The notes below the pieces were generated by a model. The model worked only from the letters and a program-made list of their open reading frames with translations. It did no database searches and was not told the DNA's origin. A program made the translations under genes and the position numbers. A stretch of 41,276 bases of DNA from Enterovibrio norvegicus DSM 15893 (lineage in GTDB: Bacteria > Pseudomonadota > Gammaproteobacteria > Enterobacterales > Vibrionaceae): the NCBI RefSeq assembly GCF_900115495.1, contig NZ_FOWR01000044.1:1-41276 (forward strand), read 5' to 3'. Positions 8,096 through 17,374 of the stretch are shown piece after piece. The first letter of the stretch is position 1. Every line of letters starts with the position of its first letter.

Positions 8096-8239
8096 TCTAT
8101 TGTTTAAATTAAGCCGTAAATTACAATAGCGTTTAGAACTATGACCTTCACATTATCAGCACATTAGCTGCCACTCGATCTCTCCGCGGAGTAAGGTAAA
8201 TAACATCTCCCATAAAAACACGTGTGGTCATTAGTATTT

Positions 8240-9370
8240 ATGAAGATTACTCCAGAGCTTGCACAAGCCATTGTCCAACGCGCAATAAAAATCATAAATA
8301 ACGTACTCAATGTTATGGATGAGCAAGGCTACATCATTGCGTCAACAGATTCTTCTCGTTTACATCAACGACATGAAGGTGCAATTTTAGCGATGTCTGA
8401 GCGACGCATCATTGAAATCAACAGTGACATGCAAAACAACATGCATGGTGTTAAACCAGGTGTAAACCTGCCAATATTTTTCAAAGAAAAAGCGATTGGT
8501 GTGATTGGTATTTCAGGCCAACTTGACGAAGTCAGACAATACGGTGAATTAGTTCGAATGGCAGCAGAAATGACAGTTGAGCATGCCTTCGAACTAGAGC
8601 AGCTTCAGTGGAGCGAGATGAGAAAAGAAGAACTCGTGCTTCAGTGGCTGCAATATAAACCTGATGCGCAACACCTCAGTGCCATTGCAACAAGACTCAA
8701 GGTTAACATTCAACAAACATTCGGTGTGGCCCTCTGCCATCATGACCTATCGGTCGACCAACATAAATTGATTAAGACATTAAAAAAGGATAACGACAAT
8801 ATTCTTACCGCTCGATTTAGTGAGTCATTATTGGTTGTTCTTATTCCACTAAAAGGGAAAAAGTCAGAATCAATTTGTCACTTTTGGGCTAATCAACAAG
8901 AAAAGCTAATCAGTCATTCTGCTCCATTCTCATCAAACCGCTGGGTCTTTAGCCAACCAGCATATTACCCGAATAGCGTAGCAACAGAATTTAGTGCCAC
9001 TTGCTCATTGCTTAACGGCCTACCCAATGAGGTGCGCTCTGCTAATACTGAAGCACTTCGTTTTGCAGCGCTATTAAACCCCATATCAGAGCAGTGGCAG
9101 CAAGAGCATATTCAGAAAGTCCTAACGCCTTTATTTGCTAAAGGTGAAAATCTCCGCTCAACACTCGTATCATGGTTTGAACATAACTGTGATGCCGATA
9201 AAACCGCCATTGCGCTTTTTGTTCATCCCAATACTGTACGTTATCGACTGCGTCTTGCAGAGGAATGCACCGGCCTGACACTGAGCCATTTTCAAGATCG
9301 GGGCTTACTTTATGCCGCTTTGACAATAAGACCCTCATCACAGTGGATTGTTCAGAGAAACAAAAAATAA
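8240..9370 (+). CDS. cdaR: Sugar diacid regulator CdaR
   Basis: This transcription activator, in E. coli, turns on glucarate, galactarate and glycerate genes. The 376-residue protein has the N-terminal putative sugar-diacid-recognition domain (VMDEQGYIIASTDSSR, then the family-typical HEGAI and VKPGVNLPI around residues 30-80). The C-terminal PucR-type helix-turn-helix is in FVHPNTVRYRLRLAEE near residue 335. The ATG at 8240 fits the family N-terminus (KITPELAQAIVQRAI), though no good ribosome binding site precedes it; an in-frame GTG 18 bases upstream is an alternative. It leads a module with gntP and glxK, which it presumably controls. Confidence 0.92.
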   Translation: MKITPELAQAIVQRAIKIINNVLNVMDEQGYIIASTDSSRLHQRHEGAILAMSERRIIEINSDMQNNMHGVKPGVNLPIFFKEKAIGVIGISGQLDEVRQYGELVRMAAEMTVEHAFELEQLQWSEMRKEELVLQWLQYKPDAQHLSAIATRLKVNIQQTFGVALCHHDLSVDQHKLIKTLKKDNDNILTARFSESLLVVLIPLKGKKSESICHFWANQQEKLISHSAPFSSNRWVFSQPAYYPNSVATEFSATCSLLNGLPNEVRSANTEALRFAALLNPISEQWQQEHIQKVLTPLFAKGENLRSTLVSWFEHNCDADKTAIALFVHPNTVRYRLRLAEECTGLTLSHFQDRGLLYAALTIRPSSQWIVQRNKK

Positions 9371-9480
9371 TCAAAAACAAGGTTATTTTTTGTCTATCAA
9401 ACCATAGAAGCGGAGAGATTAACGCTACAAAATAAACATGATGACAACATCCACTCACCCATTATCATGGAGAAGCAAAC

Positions 9481-10839
9481 ATGGAACTCGTTATCGTGCT
9501 TATTTTGGCTATAGCCTTTGTCGTGCTATCCACCTCAGTCTTCAAGATACACCCTTTCCTAGCACTTTTAGGCGCAGCCTTCATCACAGCATTGCTGTCT
9601 GGTCTCCCACTAGATGGCATTGCAAAAACAATCAGCGGCGGTTTTGGTGGTATCTTAGGATACATCGGCCTCGTTATTATGCTTGGTACCATCATTGGTG
9701 TTATTTTAGAGCGCTCTGGTGCTGCCATTACCATGGCCGATGCAATCATCAGGCTGCTAGGAGACCGTTTTCCACACCTCACCATGTCACTCATTGGTTA
9801 TCTTGTTTCTATCCCCGTTTTTTGTGATTCTGGCTATGTCATTCTTAATTCTTTAAAACGTTCACTTACCAAGCGGATGAACATATCCGCAGTAGGTATG
9901 AGCGTAGCGCTTGCCACCGGCCTCTATGCTACTCACACATTTGTTCCTCCGACACCAGGTCCAATAGCGGCGGCTGGTAATTTGGGACTCACGAACAACC
10001 TTGGCCTCGTGATAGGTGTCGGTCTTTTTGTCGCTGCCGTCACAGCACTAGCTGGACTTGCTTGGGCAAGCTTTGCTGCTAAGCGCTATGAATGCGGTGA
10101 AGATGATGAAGTCACCCAAAGCTATCAAGATTTGAAGGAGCGTTACGGAACTTTGCCTTCAACGGCACAAGCATTCTCGCCAATACTGGTTCCTATCATC
10201 CTGATCTGCTTTGGCTCTGTCGCTAACTACCCTGATGCACCTTTTGGAGAAGGGATATTAAAAAGCATTCTGGCTTTCCTCGGTTCGCCATTAGTCGCAC
10301 TTACTATCGGTTTATTTATTGCTTTTCCTTTGGTCAAAACTAATGAACAACACCCAAGTAAAGGAGAGGCATTAACGGCCCAAGTGACTGATGCAATAAA
10401 AACAGCAGCGCCTATTTTGCTGATCACTGGCGCAGGTGGGGCATTTGGCGCTGTGTTAAAAGCCACAGGTGTAGGCCCTCAATTAGGGGAAACCCTTTCA
10501 ACGCTGGGTATTGGCTTATTTATGCCTTTTATCGTCGCAGCAGCGTTGAAGACAGCACAAGGCTCATCCACCGTCGCTTTGGTTACAACATCGGCATTGC
10601 TCGCACCAATGTTAGGAGATTTAGGCTTAGCATCTGAAATGGGACGCGTACTAACAGTAATGGCTATCGGCGCAGGTGCAATGACTGTTTCACATGCCAA
10701 CGACAGCTTTTTCTGGGTTGTTACTCAATTCAGCAAAATGTCAGTGAGCACTGCGTACAGGGCACAAACTGCAGCGACCTTTGTGCAAGGCATCACAGGG
10801 ATCATTACGGTGTATATCTTGAGCCTGTTTCTTTTATAA
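9481..10839 (+). CDS. GntP-family permease (gluconate/glycerate type)
   Basis: A 452-residue inner-membrane proton symporter of the GntP family, with about a dozen hydrophobic segments. Family hallmarks are visible: IPVFCDSGYVILNSL near residue 110 and ATHTFVPPTPGPIAAAGNLG near residue 160. Relatives carry gluconate and similar sugar acids. Its place between cdaR and a glycerate kinase gene suggests glycerate or a related hydroxy acid as substrate, but substrate cannot be read from the sequence. A GGAGAAG ribosome binding site precedes the ATG. It begins 110 bases after cdaR and ends 27 bases before glxK, so the last two genes are surely one transcript. Confidence 0.88.
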   Translation: MELVIVLILAIAFVVLSTSVFKIHPFLALLGAAFITALLSGLPLDGIAKTISGGFGGILGYIGLVIMLGTIIGVILERSGAAITMADAIIRLLGDRFPHLTMSLIGYLVSIPVFCDSGYVILNSLKRSLTKRMNISAVGMSVALATGLYATHTFVPPTPGPIAAAGNLGLTNNLGLVIGVGLFVAAVTALAGLAWASFAAKRYECGEDDEVTQSYQDLKERYGTLPSTAQAFSPILVPIILICFGSVANYPDAPFGEGILKSILAFLGSPLVALTIGLFIAFPLVKTNEQHPSKGEALTAQVTDAIKTAAPILLITGAGGAFGAVLKATGVGPQLGETLSTLGIGLFMPFIVAAALKTAQGSSTVALVTTSALLAPMLGDLGLASEMGRVLTVMAIGAGAMTVSHANDSFFWVVTQFSKMSVSTAYRAQTAATFVQGITGIITVYILSLFLL

Positions 10840-10866
10840 ATACCATCATCTACTTGGAGCCCATAA

Positions 10867-12000
10867 ATGTTAGTGGTTATCGCACCTGACTCATTTAAAG
10901 AAAGCCTCTCGGCCATGGAGGTTGCAACTGCAATCGAAACGGGCTTTAAACACATCATGCCAGATGCTCTCTACGTCAAACTTCCAATGGCAGATGGCGG
11001 TGAAGGCACCGTTCAATCCATGATTGATGCCACAAGTGGTCGACTGGTTGATGTGACAGTGACAGGTCCATTAGGTACACCGGTAGAAGGCTTCTTTGGC
11101 CTACTCGGTGATGGCGAAACCGCAGTCATTGAAATGGCGGCAGCATCAGGCCTTCAACTTGTTCCAACAGCATCGCGTAATCCATTACTCACCACCAGCT
11201 TCGGCACCGGTGAGCTCATCAAAGCCGCACTGGATTTAGGCGTGAAACACCTAATTGTCGGCATTGGTGGCAGTGCGACTAACGACGGCGGCGCTGGTAT
11301 GGCGCAGGCATTGGGTGTAAAACTGCAAGACGAAGCAGGCAACCCTATCGCATTTGGTGGTGGCGCGCTGAGTACCCTACACACCATTGATACCTCTGAC
11401 ATTGACCCACGCCTTGCTCACGTTAAGTTGGAAGTGGCTTGTGATGTTGATAACCCGCTATGTGGTGAGAAGGGAGCATCTGCAGTGTTCGGCCCTCAAA
11501 AAGGTGCAACGCCAGAAATGGTAAGCACCTTGGACAGCAACCTCGCACACTACGCTCAGATCATGAAATCTCAGCTTAACATTGATGTGAGAAACCGAGC
11601 GGGCGTAGGCGCGGCTGGTGGTATGGGCGCTGCGCTATTAGGTTTGTTTGATGCAGACTTACGCTCAGGCATCGATATCGTGATGGATGCGGTGAACCTA
11701 TCTCAGCATTTGAAAGAGGCCAATCTAGTGATCACCGGAGAAGGTCGTATAGACAGCCAAACCATTCACGGCAAAACCCCTATTGGTGTCGCACGTTGCG
11801 CGAAAACATTTGGCCTGCCAGTGATTGGTATTGCAGGCAGCATTACCCAAGACAGTGTCGTGGTGTACGACCACGGCATTGATGCCTTGTTTAGCGTGGT
11901 ATCCGGCGCATGTACGCTGGAAGAGGCGCTTGCAAATGCGAAAGAGAACGTTGAACTGACTGCCCAGAACGTAGCGAGAACGATTAAGCTAGGGTGCTAG
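10867..12000 (+). CDS. glxK: Glycerate 2-kinase (GarK/GlxK family)
   Basis: This enzyme phosphorylates D-glycerate to 2-phosphoglycerate, feeding sugar-diacid or glyoxylate breakdown into glycolysis. The 377-residue protein starts MLVVIAPDSFKESLSA, a signature of glycerate kinase type 1. Also visible are PMADGGEGT near residue 40, IGGSATNDGGAGMAQALG near residue 135 and TGEGRIDSQTIHGKTPIGVA near residue 295. GGAG sits upstream of the ATG. With GntP-type uptake and CdaR regulation it forms a compact glycerate-use cassette. Whether it is orthologous to garK or glxK cannot be decided here. Confidence 0.93.
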   Translation: MLVVIAPDSFKESLSAMEVATAIETGFKHIMPDALYVKLPMADGGEGTVQSMIDATSGRLVDVTVTGPLGTPVEGFFGLLGDGETAVIEMAAASGLQLVPTASRNPLLTTSFGTGELIKAALDLGVKHLIVGIGGSATNDGGAGMAQALGVKLQDEAGNPIAFGGGALSTLHTIDTSDIDPRLAHVKLEVACDVDNPLCGEKGASAVFGPQKGATPEMVSTLDSNLAHYAQIMKSQLNIDVRNRAGVGAAGGMGAALLGLFDADLRSGIDIVMDAVNLSQHLKEANLVITGEGRIDSQTIHGKTPIGVARCAKTFGLPVIGIAGSITQDSVVVYDHGIDALFSVVSGACTLEEALANAKENVELTAQNVARTIKLGC

Positions 12001-12069
12001 GAAAGCAGGTTCTGGTACCTAGGAAAAGCCCAAGAGCAATGAAAAATCTAGGCATTGCCTCAAAGCCCT

Positions 12070-12090
12070 AGGACCCAGGACCCAGGACCC
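12070..12090. repeat. Heptamer tandem repeat after glxK
   Basis: AGGACCC is repeated three times without error, 69 bases after the glxK stop and just before its terminator. CTAGG fragments nearby (12018, 12048, 12068) look like decayed copies. Confidence 0.8.
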
Positions 12091-12110
12091 ATTTTCCTTA
12101 GATATAAAAA

Positions 12111-12130
12111 AGCCTCCAAATTTGGAGGCT
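12111..12130. terminator. Bidirectional terminator between glxK and acnB
   Basis: AGCCTCCAAATTTGGAGGCT is a perfect 20-base palindrome with A-rich and T-rich flanks, placed between two converging genes. Confidence 0.85.
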
Positions 12131-12187
12131 TTCTCGTCTTTCAAGCTCTTATCTCGAAACTCAATGCTCGAGACTCGCTTCTAAGGC

Positions 12188-14785
12188 TTAAACCGCGGCT
12201 TGGATGATCACATCGTCCGCTTTCTTGGTGTACTGATCCATGCGGTGGAAGTTCAGGTAGCGATACGTATCGGCTGCTGTTGCATCGATTTGTTTCGCAA
12301 ACTCTAAGTACTCTTCAACCGTTGGGATACGACCAATGATCGCGCCGACCGATGCCAGTTCCGCAGAAGACAGGTAAACGTTCGCACCTGTACCTAGGCG
12401 GTTCGGGAAGTTACGGGTAGAGGTAGACATTACGGTCGCTTTATCAGCAACGCGCGCTTGGTTACCCATACACAGTGAACACCCTGGCGTTTCGATACGC
12501 ACACCTGCACGTCCGAAGATACTGTAGTAACCTTCTTCCGTTAGCTGGTCACGGTCCATTTTCGTTGGAGGGGCAACCCACAGACGTGTTTCTAGCGTAC
12601 CACCAAATTTCTCAAGCAGTTTACCCGCAGCACGGAAGTGACCAATGTTGGTCATACAGCTGCCGATAAAGACTTCGTCAACCTTGTCGCCCGCAACATC
12701 AGAAAGCAGACGTGCATCATCAGGGTCATTTGGTGCACACAGAATTGGCTCTTTAATGTCAGCCAAATCGATTTCGATCACTTCTGCGTATTCTGCATCT
12801 TTGTCCGCTTCCATCAGTTCTGGATTCGCTAACCACGCTTCCATCGCTGAAATACGACGCTCGATGGTACGGCGGTCGCCATAGCCTTCGCTGATCATCC
12901 ACTTCAACATCACGATGTTAGAGCTTAGGTATTCAGACACAGACTCTTGAGACAGCTTAACCGTACAACCTGCCGCTGAACGCTCTGCCGATGCATCTGA
13001 CAATTCGAACGCTTGCTCAACCGTTAAGTGCTCAACACCTTCGATTTCAAGTACACGGCCAGAGAATGCGTTGATCTTACCCGCTTTCTCTACCGTTAGA
13101 AGGCCTTGTTTGATGCCGTAGTAAGGGATCGCATGTACCAAATCACGTAGCGTGATTCCCGGCTGCATTTCACCTTTAAAGCGCACCAAAATAGATTCAG
13201 GCATGTCCAACGGCATCACGCCTGTCGCTGCTGCAAACGCAACCAGACCAGAACCTGCAGGGAACGAAATACCTAGCGGGAAACGCGTATGTGAGTCACC
13301 ACCAGTACCGACGGTATCAGGCAGTAGCATACGGTTTAGCCATGAGTGGATAACACCATCACCCGGACGCAGTGCAACACCGCCACGGTTTTGAATGAAA
13401 TCAGGCAATGTGTGGTGAGTCACCACATCGACAGGTTTCGGGTATGCAGACGTGTGACAGAAAGACTGCATCGTCAAATCGGCTGAGAAGCCAAGACACG
13501 CAAGATCTTTTAGCTCATCACGGGTCATAGGGCCAGTGGTGTCCTGAGAACCGACGGTAGTCATCTTAGGCTCACAGTATGTGCCCGGACGAATACCTTC
13601 AACGCCACATGCTTTACCGACCATTTTCTGTGCCAGCGTAAAGCCTTTACCTGAATCGGCAACCGCTTGTGGACGGCGGAAGACATCAGAAGGCTCAAGG
13701 TTCAACGCTTCACGTGCACGATCCGTCAAACCACGACCGATGATCAATGGAATACGGCCACCTGCGCGCACTTCATCATAAAGCACGTCAGTTTTCAGAG
13801 AGAAGGTAGACAGCACTTCGTCTGATGCGTTGCTGCGTACTTCACCTTTGAATGGGTACACATCAATCACATCGCCCATGCCCAGCTTAGAGACGTCCAA
13901 TTCGATTGGCAGCGCACCTGCATCTTCCATTGTGTTGAAGAAGATTGGTGCAATTTTACCACCGAGGCAGTAACCACCTGCACGCTTGTTCGGTACATTA
14001 GGGATATCATCACCCATGAACCAAAGCACGGAGTTAGTTGCAGACTTACGAGAAGACCCCGTACCCACAACATCACCCACATAAACAAGCTGGTGACCTT
14101 TTTCTTTCAGCGCTTCAATTTGCTTGATAGAGCCAATCACACCCGGTTGGTCAGGTTCGATACCATCGCGAGCATTCTTCAACATCGCCAGTGCGTGCAG
14201 AGGAATATCAGGGCGAGACCATGCATCAGGTGCTGGTGACAAGTCATCGGTATTGGTTTCACCAGTAACTTTAAATACGGTTAGCGTGACTTTTTCTGGC
14301 ACGTTTGGCTTAGACAGGAACCATTCAGCATCTGCCCAAGATTGCATGATTTGCTTCGCGTGGACATTGCCCGCTTTTGCTTTCTCTTCCACATCATAGA
14401 AAGAATCAAACATCAACAGCGTATGGGACAACGCTTTTGCAGCAATTGGCGCTAGTGCTTCGTCTTCCAGCAAACCAATCAGCGATTCGATGTTGTAGCC
14501 ACCTTGCATGGTGCCTAGCAATTCGACAGCTTTCTCTTTGCTAACCAGTGGAGAGCTCGCTTCACCTTTGGCAACCGCGGCCAAAAAACAAGCTTTAACA
14601 TATGCAGCTTCATCAACACCTGGAGGGATGCGATTCTCTAGCAAATCAATCAGGATTTCTTCTTCACCAGCAGGCGGGTTCTTGAGCAGTTCGACAAGAC
14701 TTGCGGCTTGTTCCGCGTCAAGCGGTTTAGGGACAATCCCCTGAGCAGCACGTTCTTCGACGTGTTTACGGTAGGCTTCAAGCAC
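12188..14785 (-). CDS. acnB: Aconitate hydratase B
   Basis: The main citric-acid-cycle aconitase interconverts citrate and isocitrate; in relatives the apo-enzyme also binds mRNA and senses iron. With the GTG at 14785 the protein is 865 residues, the same length as E. coli AcnB, and starts [13 protein letters not shown]. The iron-sulfur ligands then fall at the expected positions: Cys769 and Cys772 in CSLCMGNQA, and a third in [14 protein letters not shown]. The GTG has AGGA eight bases upstream. An in-frame ATG at 14800 would add five residues and is the main alternative. The roughly 200-base upstream leader shows no recognised operator. In E. coli acnB is next to yacL; here the cdaR-gntP-glxK module intervenes. 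Confidence 0.96.
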   Translation of the reverse strand: MLEAYRKHVEERAAQGIVPKPLDAEQAASLVELLKNPPAGEEEILIDLLENRIPPGVDEAAYVKACFLAAVAKGEASSPLVSKEKAVELLGTMQGGYNIESLIGLLEDEALAPIAAKALSHTLLMFDSFYDVEEKAKAGNVHAKQIMQSWADAEWFLSKPNVPEKVTLTVFKVTGETNTDDLSPAPDAWSRPDIPLHALAMLKNARDGIEPDQPGVIGSIKQIEALKEKGHQLVYVGDVVGTGSSRKSATNSVLWFMGDDIPNVPNKRAGGYCLGGKIAPIFFNTMEDAGALPIELDVSKLGMGDVIDVYPFKGEVRSNASDEVLSTFSLKTDVLYDEVRAGGRIPLIIGRGLTDRAREALNLEPSDVFRRPQAVADSGKGFTLAQKMVGKACGVEGIRPGTYCEPKMTTVGSQDTTGPMTRDELKDLACLGFSADLTMQSFCHTSAYPKPVDVVTHHTLPDFIQNRGGVALRPGDGVIHSWLNRMLLPDTVGTGGDSHTRFPLGISFPAGSGLVAFAAATGVMPLDMPESILVRFKGEMQPGITLRDLVHAIPYYGIKQGLLTVEKAGKINAFSGRVLEIEGVEHLTVEQAFELSDASAERSAAGCTVKLSQESVSEYLSSNIVMLKWMISEGYGDRRTIERRISAMEAWLANPELMEADKDAEYAEVIEIDLADIKEPILCAPNDPDDARLLSDVAGDKVDEVFIGSCMTNIGHFRAAGKLLEKFGGTLETRLWVAPPTKMDRDQLTEEGYYSIFGRAGVRIETPGCSLCMGNQARVADKATVMSTSTRNFPNRLGTGANVYLSSAELASVGAIIGRIPTVEEYLEFAKQIDATAADTYRYLNFHRMDQYTKKADDVIIQAAV

Positions 14786-15012
14786 GACGTGTTTCCTCAT
14801 ATTGCGGTCCAACCATCACGGCCAGACATCCTTGGAATAAAGCTCAGCGTGCGGACACAAGATGACGTGTAGGGATGCGTTATCTTCCAGAGTGCCCTGC
14901 ATGACGAGGCGGTTATGTTATCACTTTTTAACCAAATTTTAAATTACGGCCATGGGATGAAACATCAACTTCATAAACAAGATGCGGCCTGTGACCGCGT
15001 CTGGTTAACATT

Positions 15013-17289
15013 TTAAAAGGGCGATCCGACAATTAGGTACACTGCGTCATGGTCACTTTCCGTACGGCCATACGCGGCGATAATAGGCCCCAATGGGGAG
15101 TCGATCCCAGCAAATATACTTCCCGCAGCATAAAGCGGTACATTTTTGAGTGAAAAATCTGGGTCATTCCACACTCCGCCGTATTCCAATGAGGCGCCGA
15201 TATATACAGGCGATTGGAACAGGCCAAAATCGTTATCAAGCAATCGGTAGCGATACACCATGGCACCAAAGGCCAAGTTATTACCAGACAGCGAATTCTT
15301 CGGTACACCAGAAAGGTTCAAGAAGCCACCGAGCTCCTTGGGTGCAATAACGAATCCATCAATTTCATGGTGCAATTCGCCATAACGCAATTTGCCATAG
15401 ACCGTGTGTTTCCCCCAACTCGACGCATGCAATGCTTCGATATCAAATTGCGTTGAATGAGCTTTCTGCTCATCAAACGATCCGGACGTTTTATTGATGG
15501 CAGTGTCTCTGTTAAAACCAAAGGAGGTTTCAAAGAAGCTGCCAGAGCTTGGAAAAACATGGTTATCCAAGGTATCTAACGTCACTGACACATACGGAAT
15601 GGATCGCGTATACGCCGTTTCATTGAAGTTGCCGAGTAAGTTCTCTTCCCCATCGACATACTGATAGCCGACTTTAAACTCACTCCACAATTGAGGCTGC
15701 CAACCGAACGAGACTTCCCCCTGCCATTCACTTCGTCTGACATTGGCACGGATACCTGAATTTTCAATGGTAGGCTCACCGCCGAAGCTCACACGATCTC
15801 TCACTTCATACGCGCCGCGTAACGTGGTAAAGAATTGTTGGTCTGCGGTATACGGCAGGTACAACTCCGATTGCACTAATCGGTCATTACCACCTTCAAT
15901 GGTTGTACGCAGTTCTGCACCGTAATCAGATATACCCGTGGTATTAATACTCAACCCCACCGACATGTCAGTTTGAGAGTCAAAGTTATCTTCAATGGCA
16001 AAGCGGAAATCGATGAAGTTTGGCCCCCAGCTTTTCTCTTTCACATCCACAACCAGCACGGTTTCTTTACCAATGCTTTCTAGGTGGTAGCGCACGGTTT
16101 CAAAGCGATCTAACGCATAGAGATTTTGCACCGATTGCTCAAGCAGTTTGGAATCCATTTGCCCAGGTTCAAGCGCGAGGCGTTTCTCTAGCACTTCATC
16201 CGCAAAACTGGTGTCGTTATTGAGGATGATACGGTCTACTGCCATCTGATCACCGTAGCGCAGTGTGCGACGGCGAAGCTGTTTTTGCTCGATGTATTCT
16301 TGGTATTCGCCAGAAGTCATCACCAAGCCTGCAAGCTTGTCTTTTGACTGGAGCGTAATGGAGTAACCTTCATCAAATGCTTCAGGCATTCGGTCAAATT
16401 CAGTGGTCTCCATGTCACCAACATCAGGGGTCAGCAACACATCATCATCCGACATATTGGCGATCTGTTGGCGGGTACTGTTACGCACCATGAAGTTCAC
16501 CAACTGATTCATCACCGATAAATACGACCCCAGCTCTTCTGCTGGGCTGTAATCGGTACTGATATCGACGGCAATGACAATGTCAGCGCCCAATGCTTTA
16601 GCAACATCGACGGGCATGTTGTTCACGGCACCGCCATCAACCAAGAATGCCCCGTTAAGCTCAACAGGGGGCAGCGCGCCAGGCACAGACATACTGGCAA
16701 GCATGGCTTCGGTTAACTGGCCATCACCAATCACCACGGGCACCAATTGCTCAATGTCTGTCGCCACCGCGCGAAAAGGGATCACAAGGTTATCAAAGGT
16801 AGAAAATGCGGGCATGTTCCCCGTGGAATCACGAAGAATGCGGATCATGTTTTGGCCTTGCACGATCCCTTGTGGCGTTTTGAGGCTTTTAAAGTCAAAC
16901 CCAAGGTTGGTGGAAATGTTGTATTTGTCTTCGTGCGCTTTTTCTCTCACGCGACGATCACCACGATAAACGCGATCTTGATAGCCCGCGTTCCAATCAA
17001 TGGATTCCATCATGGCTTCAATTTCGCCCGCACTCATGCCCGCGGCATACAGGCCACCTACATACGCGCCCATACTGGTTCCCGCGATGTAATCGACAGG
17101 AATTTTCATGTCTTCCAGTGCTTTAAGTACACCAACATGGGCAGCGCCTTTTGCACCGCCGCCGCCAAGCACCAATCCAACGGTTGGTCGAGAAGACTTT
17201 TCTTGTGCGATCACTAAAGAACTGGACAGTACTGCCGACACAACCAGTACTGCAGTTACCAACCTGCCTGCAATAAGCCTTATTAACAT
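15013..17289 (-). CDS. Patatin-like phospholipase with POTRA and outer-membrane barrel (PlpD-type, type Vd)
   Basis: A predicted outer-membrane lipolytic enzyme of 758 residues. A signal peptide covers about residues 1-29, cleaved near VIA-QEKS. The patatin domain follows, with oxyanion loop GGGGAKG (42-48), nucleophile Ser72 in GTSMG and catalytic Asp218 in DGG. A single POTRA-like stretch lies around residues 350-420 (DEVLEKRLALEPGQ, then YALDRFETVRYHLES). A 16-strand-type surface-antigen barrel ends in VGSPF, with the terminal Phe usual for BAM substrates. This order matches Pseudomonas PlpD. The ATG at 17289 is chosen for its AAGG site and for giving a proper signal peptide. It is divergent from a chemoreceptor gene. 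Lipase activity and secretion of the patatin domain are inferred. Confidence 0.9.
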   Translation of the reverse strand: MLIRLIAGRLVTAVLVVSAVLSSSLVIAQEKSSRPTVGLVLGGGGAKGAAHVGVLKALEDMKIPVDYIAGTSMGAYVGGLYAAGMSAGEIEAMMESIDWNAGYQDRVYRGDRRVREKAHEDKYNISTNLGFDFKSLKTPQGIVQGQNMIRILRDSTGNMPAFSTFDNLVIPFRAVATDIEQLVPVVIGDGQLTEAMLASMSVPGALPPVELNGAFLVDGGAVNNMPVDVAKALGADIVIAVDISTDYSPAEELGSYLSVMNQLVNFMVRNSTRQQIANMSDDDVLLTPDVGDMETTEFDRMPEAFDEGYSITLQSKDKLAGLVMTSGEYQEYIEQKQLRRRTLRYGDQMAVDRIILNNDTSFADEVLEKRLALEPGQMDSKLLEQSVQNLYALDRFETVRYHLESIGKETVLVVDVKEKSWGPNFIDFRFAIEDNFDSQTDMSVGLSINTTGISDYGAELRTTIEGGNDRLVQSELYLPYTADQQFFTTLRGAYEVRDRVSFGGEPTIENSGIRANVRRSEWQGEVSFGWQPQLWSEFKVGYQYVDGEENLLGNFNETAYTRSIPYVSVTLDTLDNHVFPSSGSFFETSFGFNRDTAINKTSGSFDEQKAHSTQFDIEALHASSWGKHTVYGKLRYGELHHEIDGFVIAPKELGGFLNLSGVPKNSLSGNNLAFGAMVYRYRLLDNDFGLFQSPVYIGASLEYGGVWNDPDFSLKNVPLYAAGSIFAGIDSPLGPIIAAYGRTESDHDAVYLIVGSPF

Positions 17290-17374
17290 TTCTGCTGCCT
17301 TGCAAATTTGATGTTTTAAGCGCAAAAGTCACATCCGCAACAATCAGCGGCGCAACGGAAGAAGTACGAACTCC

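Noticed and set aside
14795-14813. PdhR/FadR-like site (TGGTTGGACCG) just before acnB
   Set aside because: Only seven of twelve specific bases match the PdhR box and it would overlap the alternative start codon; chance level.
15033-17217. Many long open frames opposite plpD, acnB, aceE and secA
   Set aside because: They lack ribosome binding sites and family resemblance and lie wholly inside well-identified genes on the other strand.
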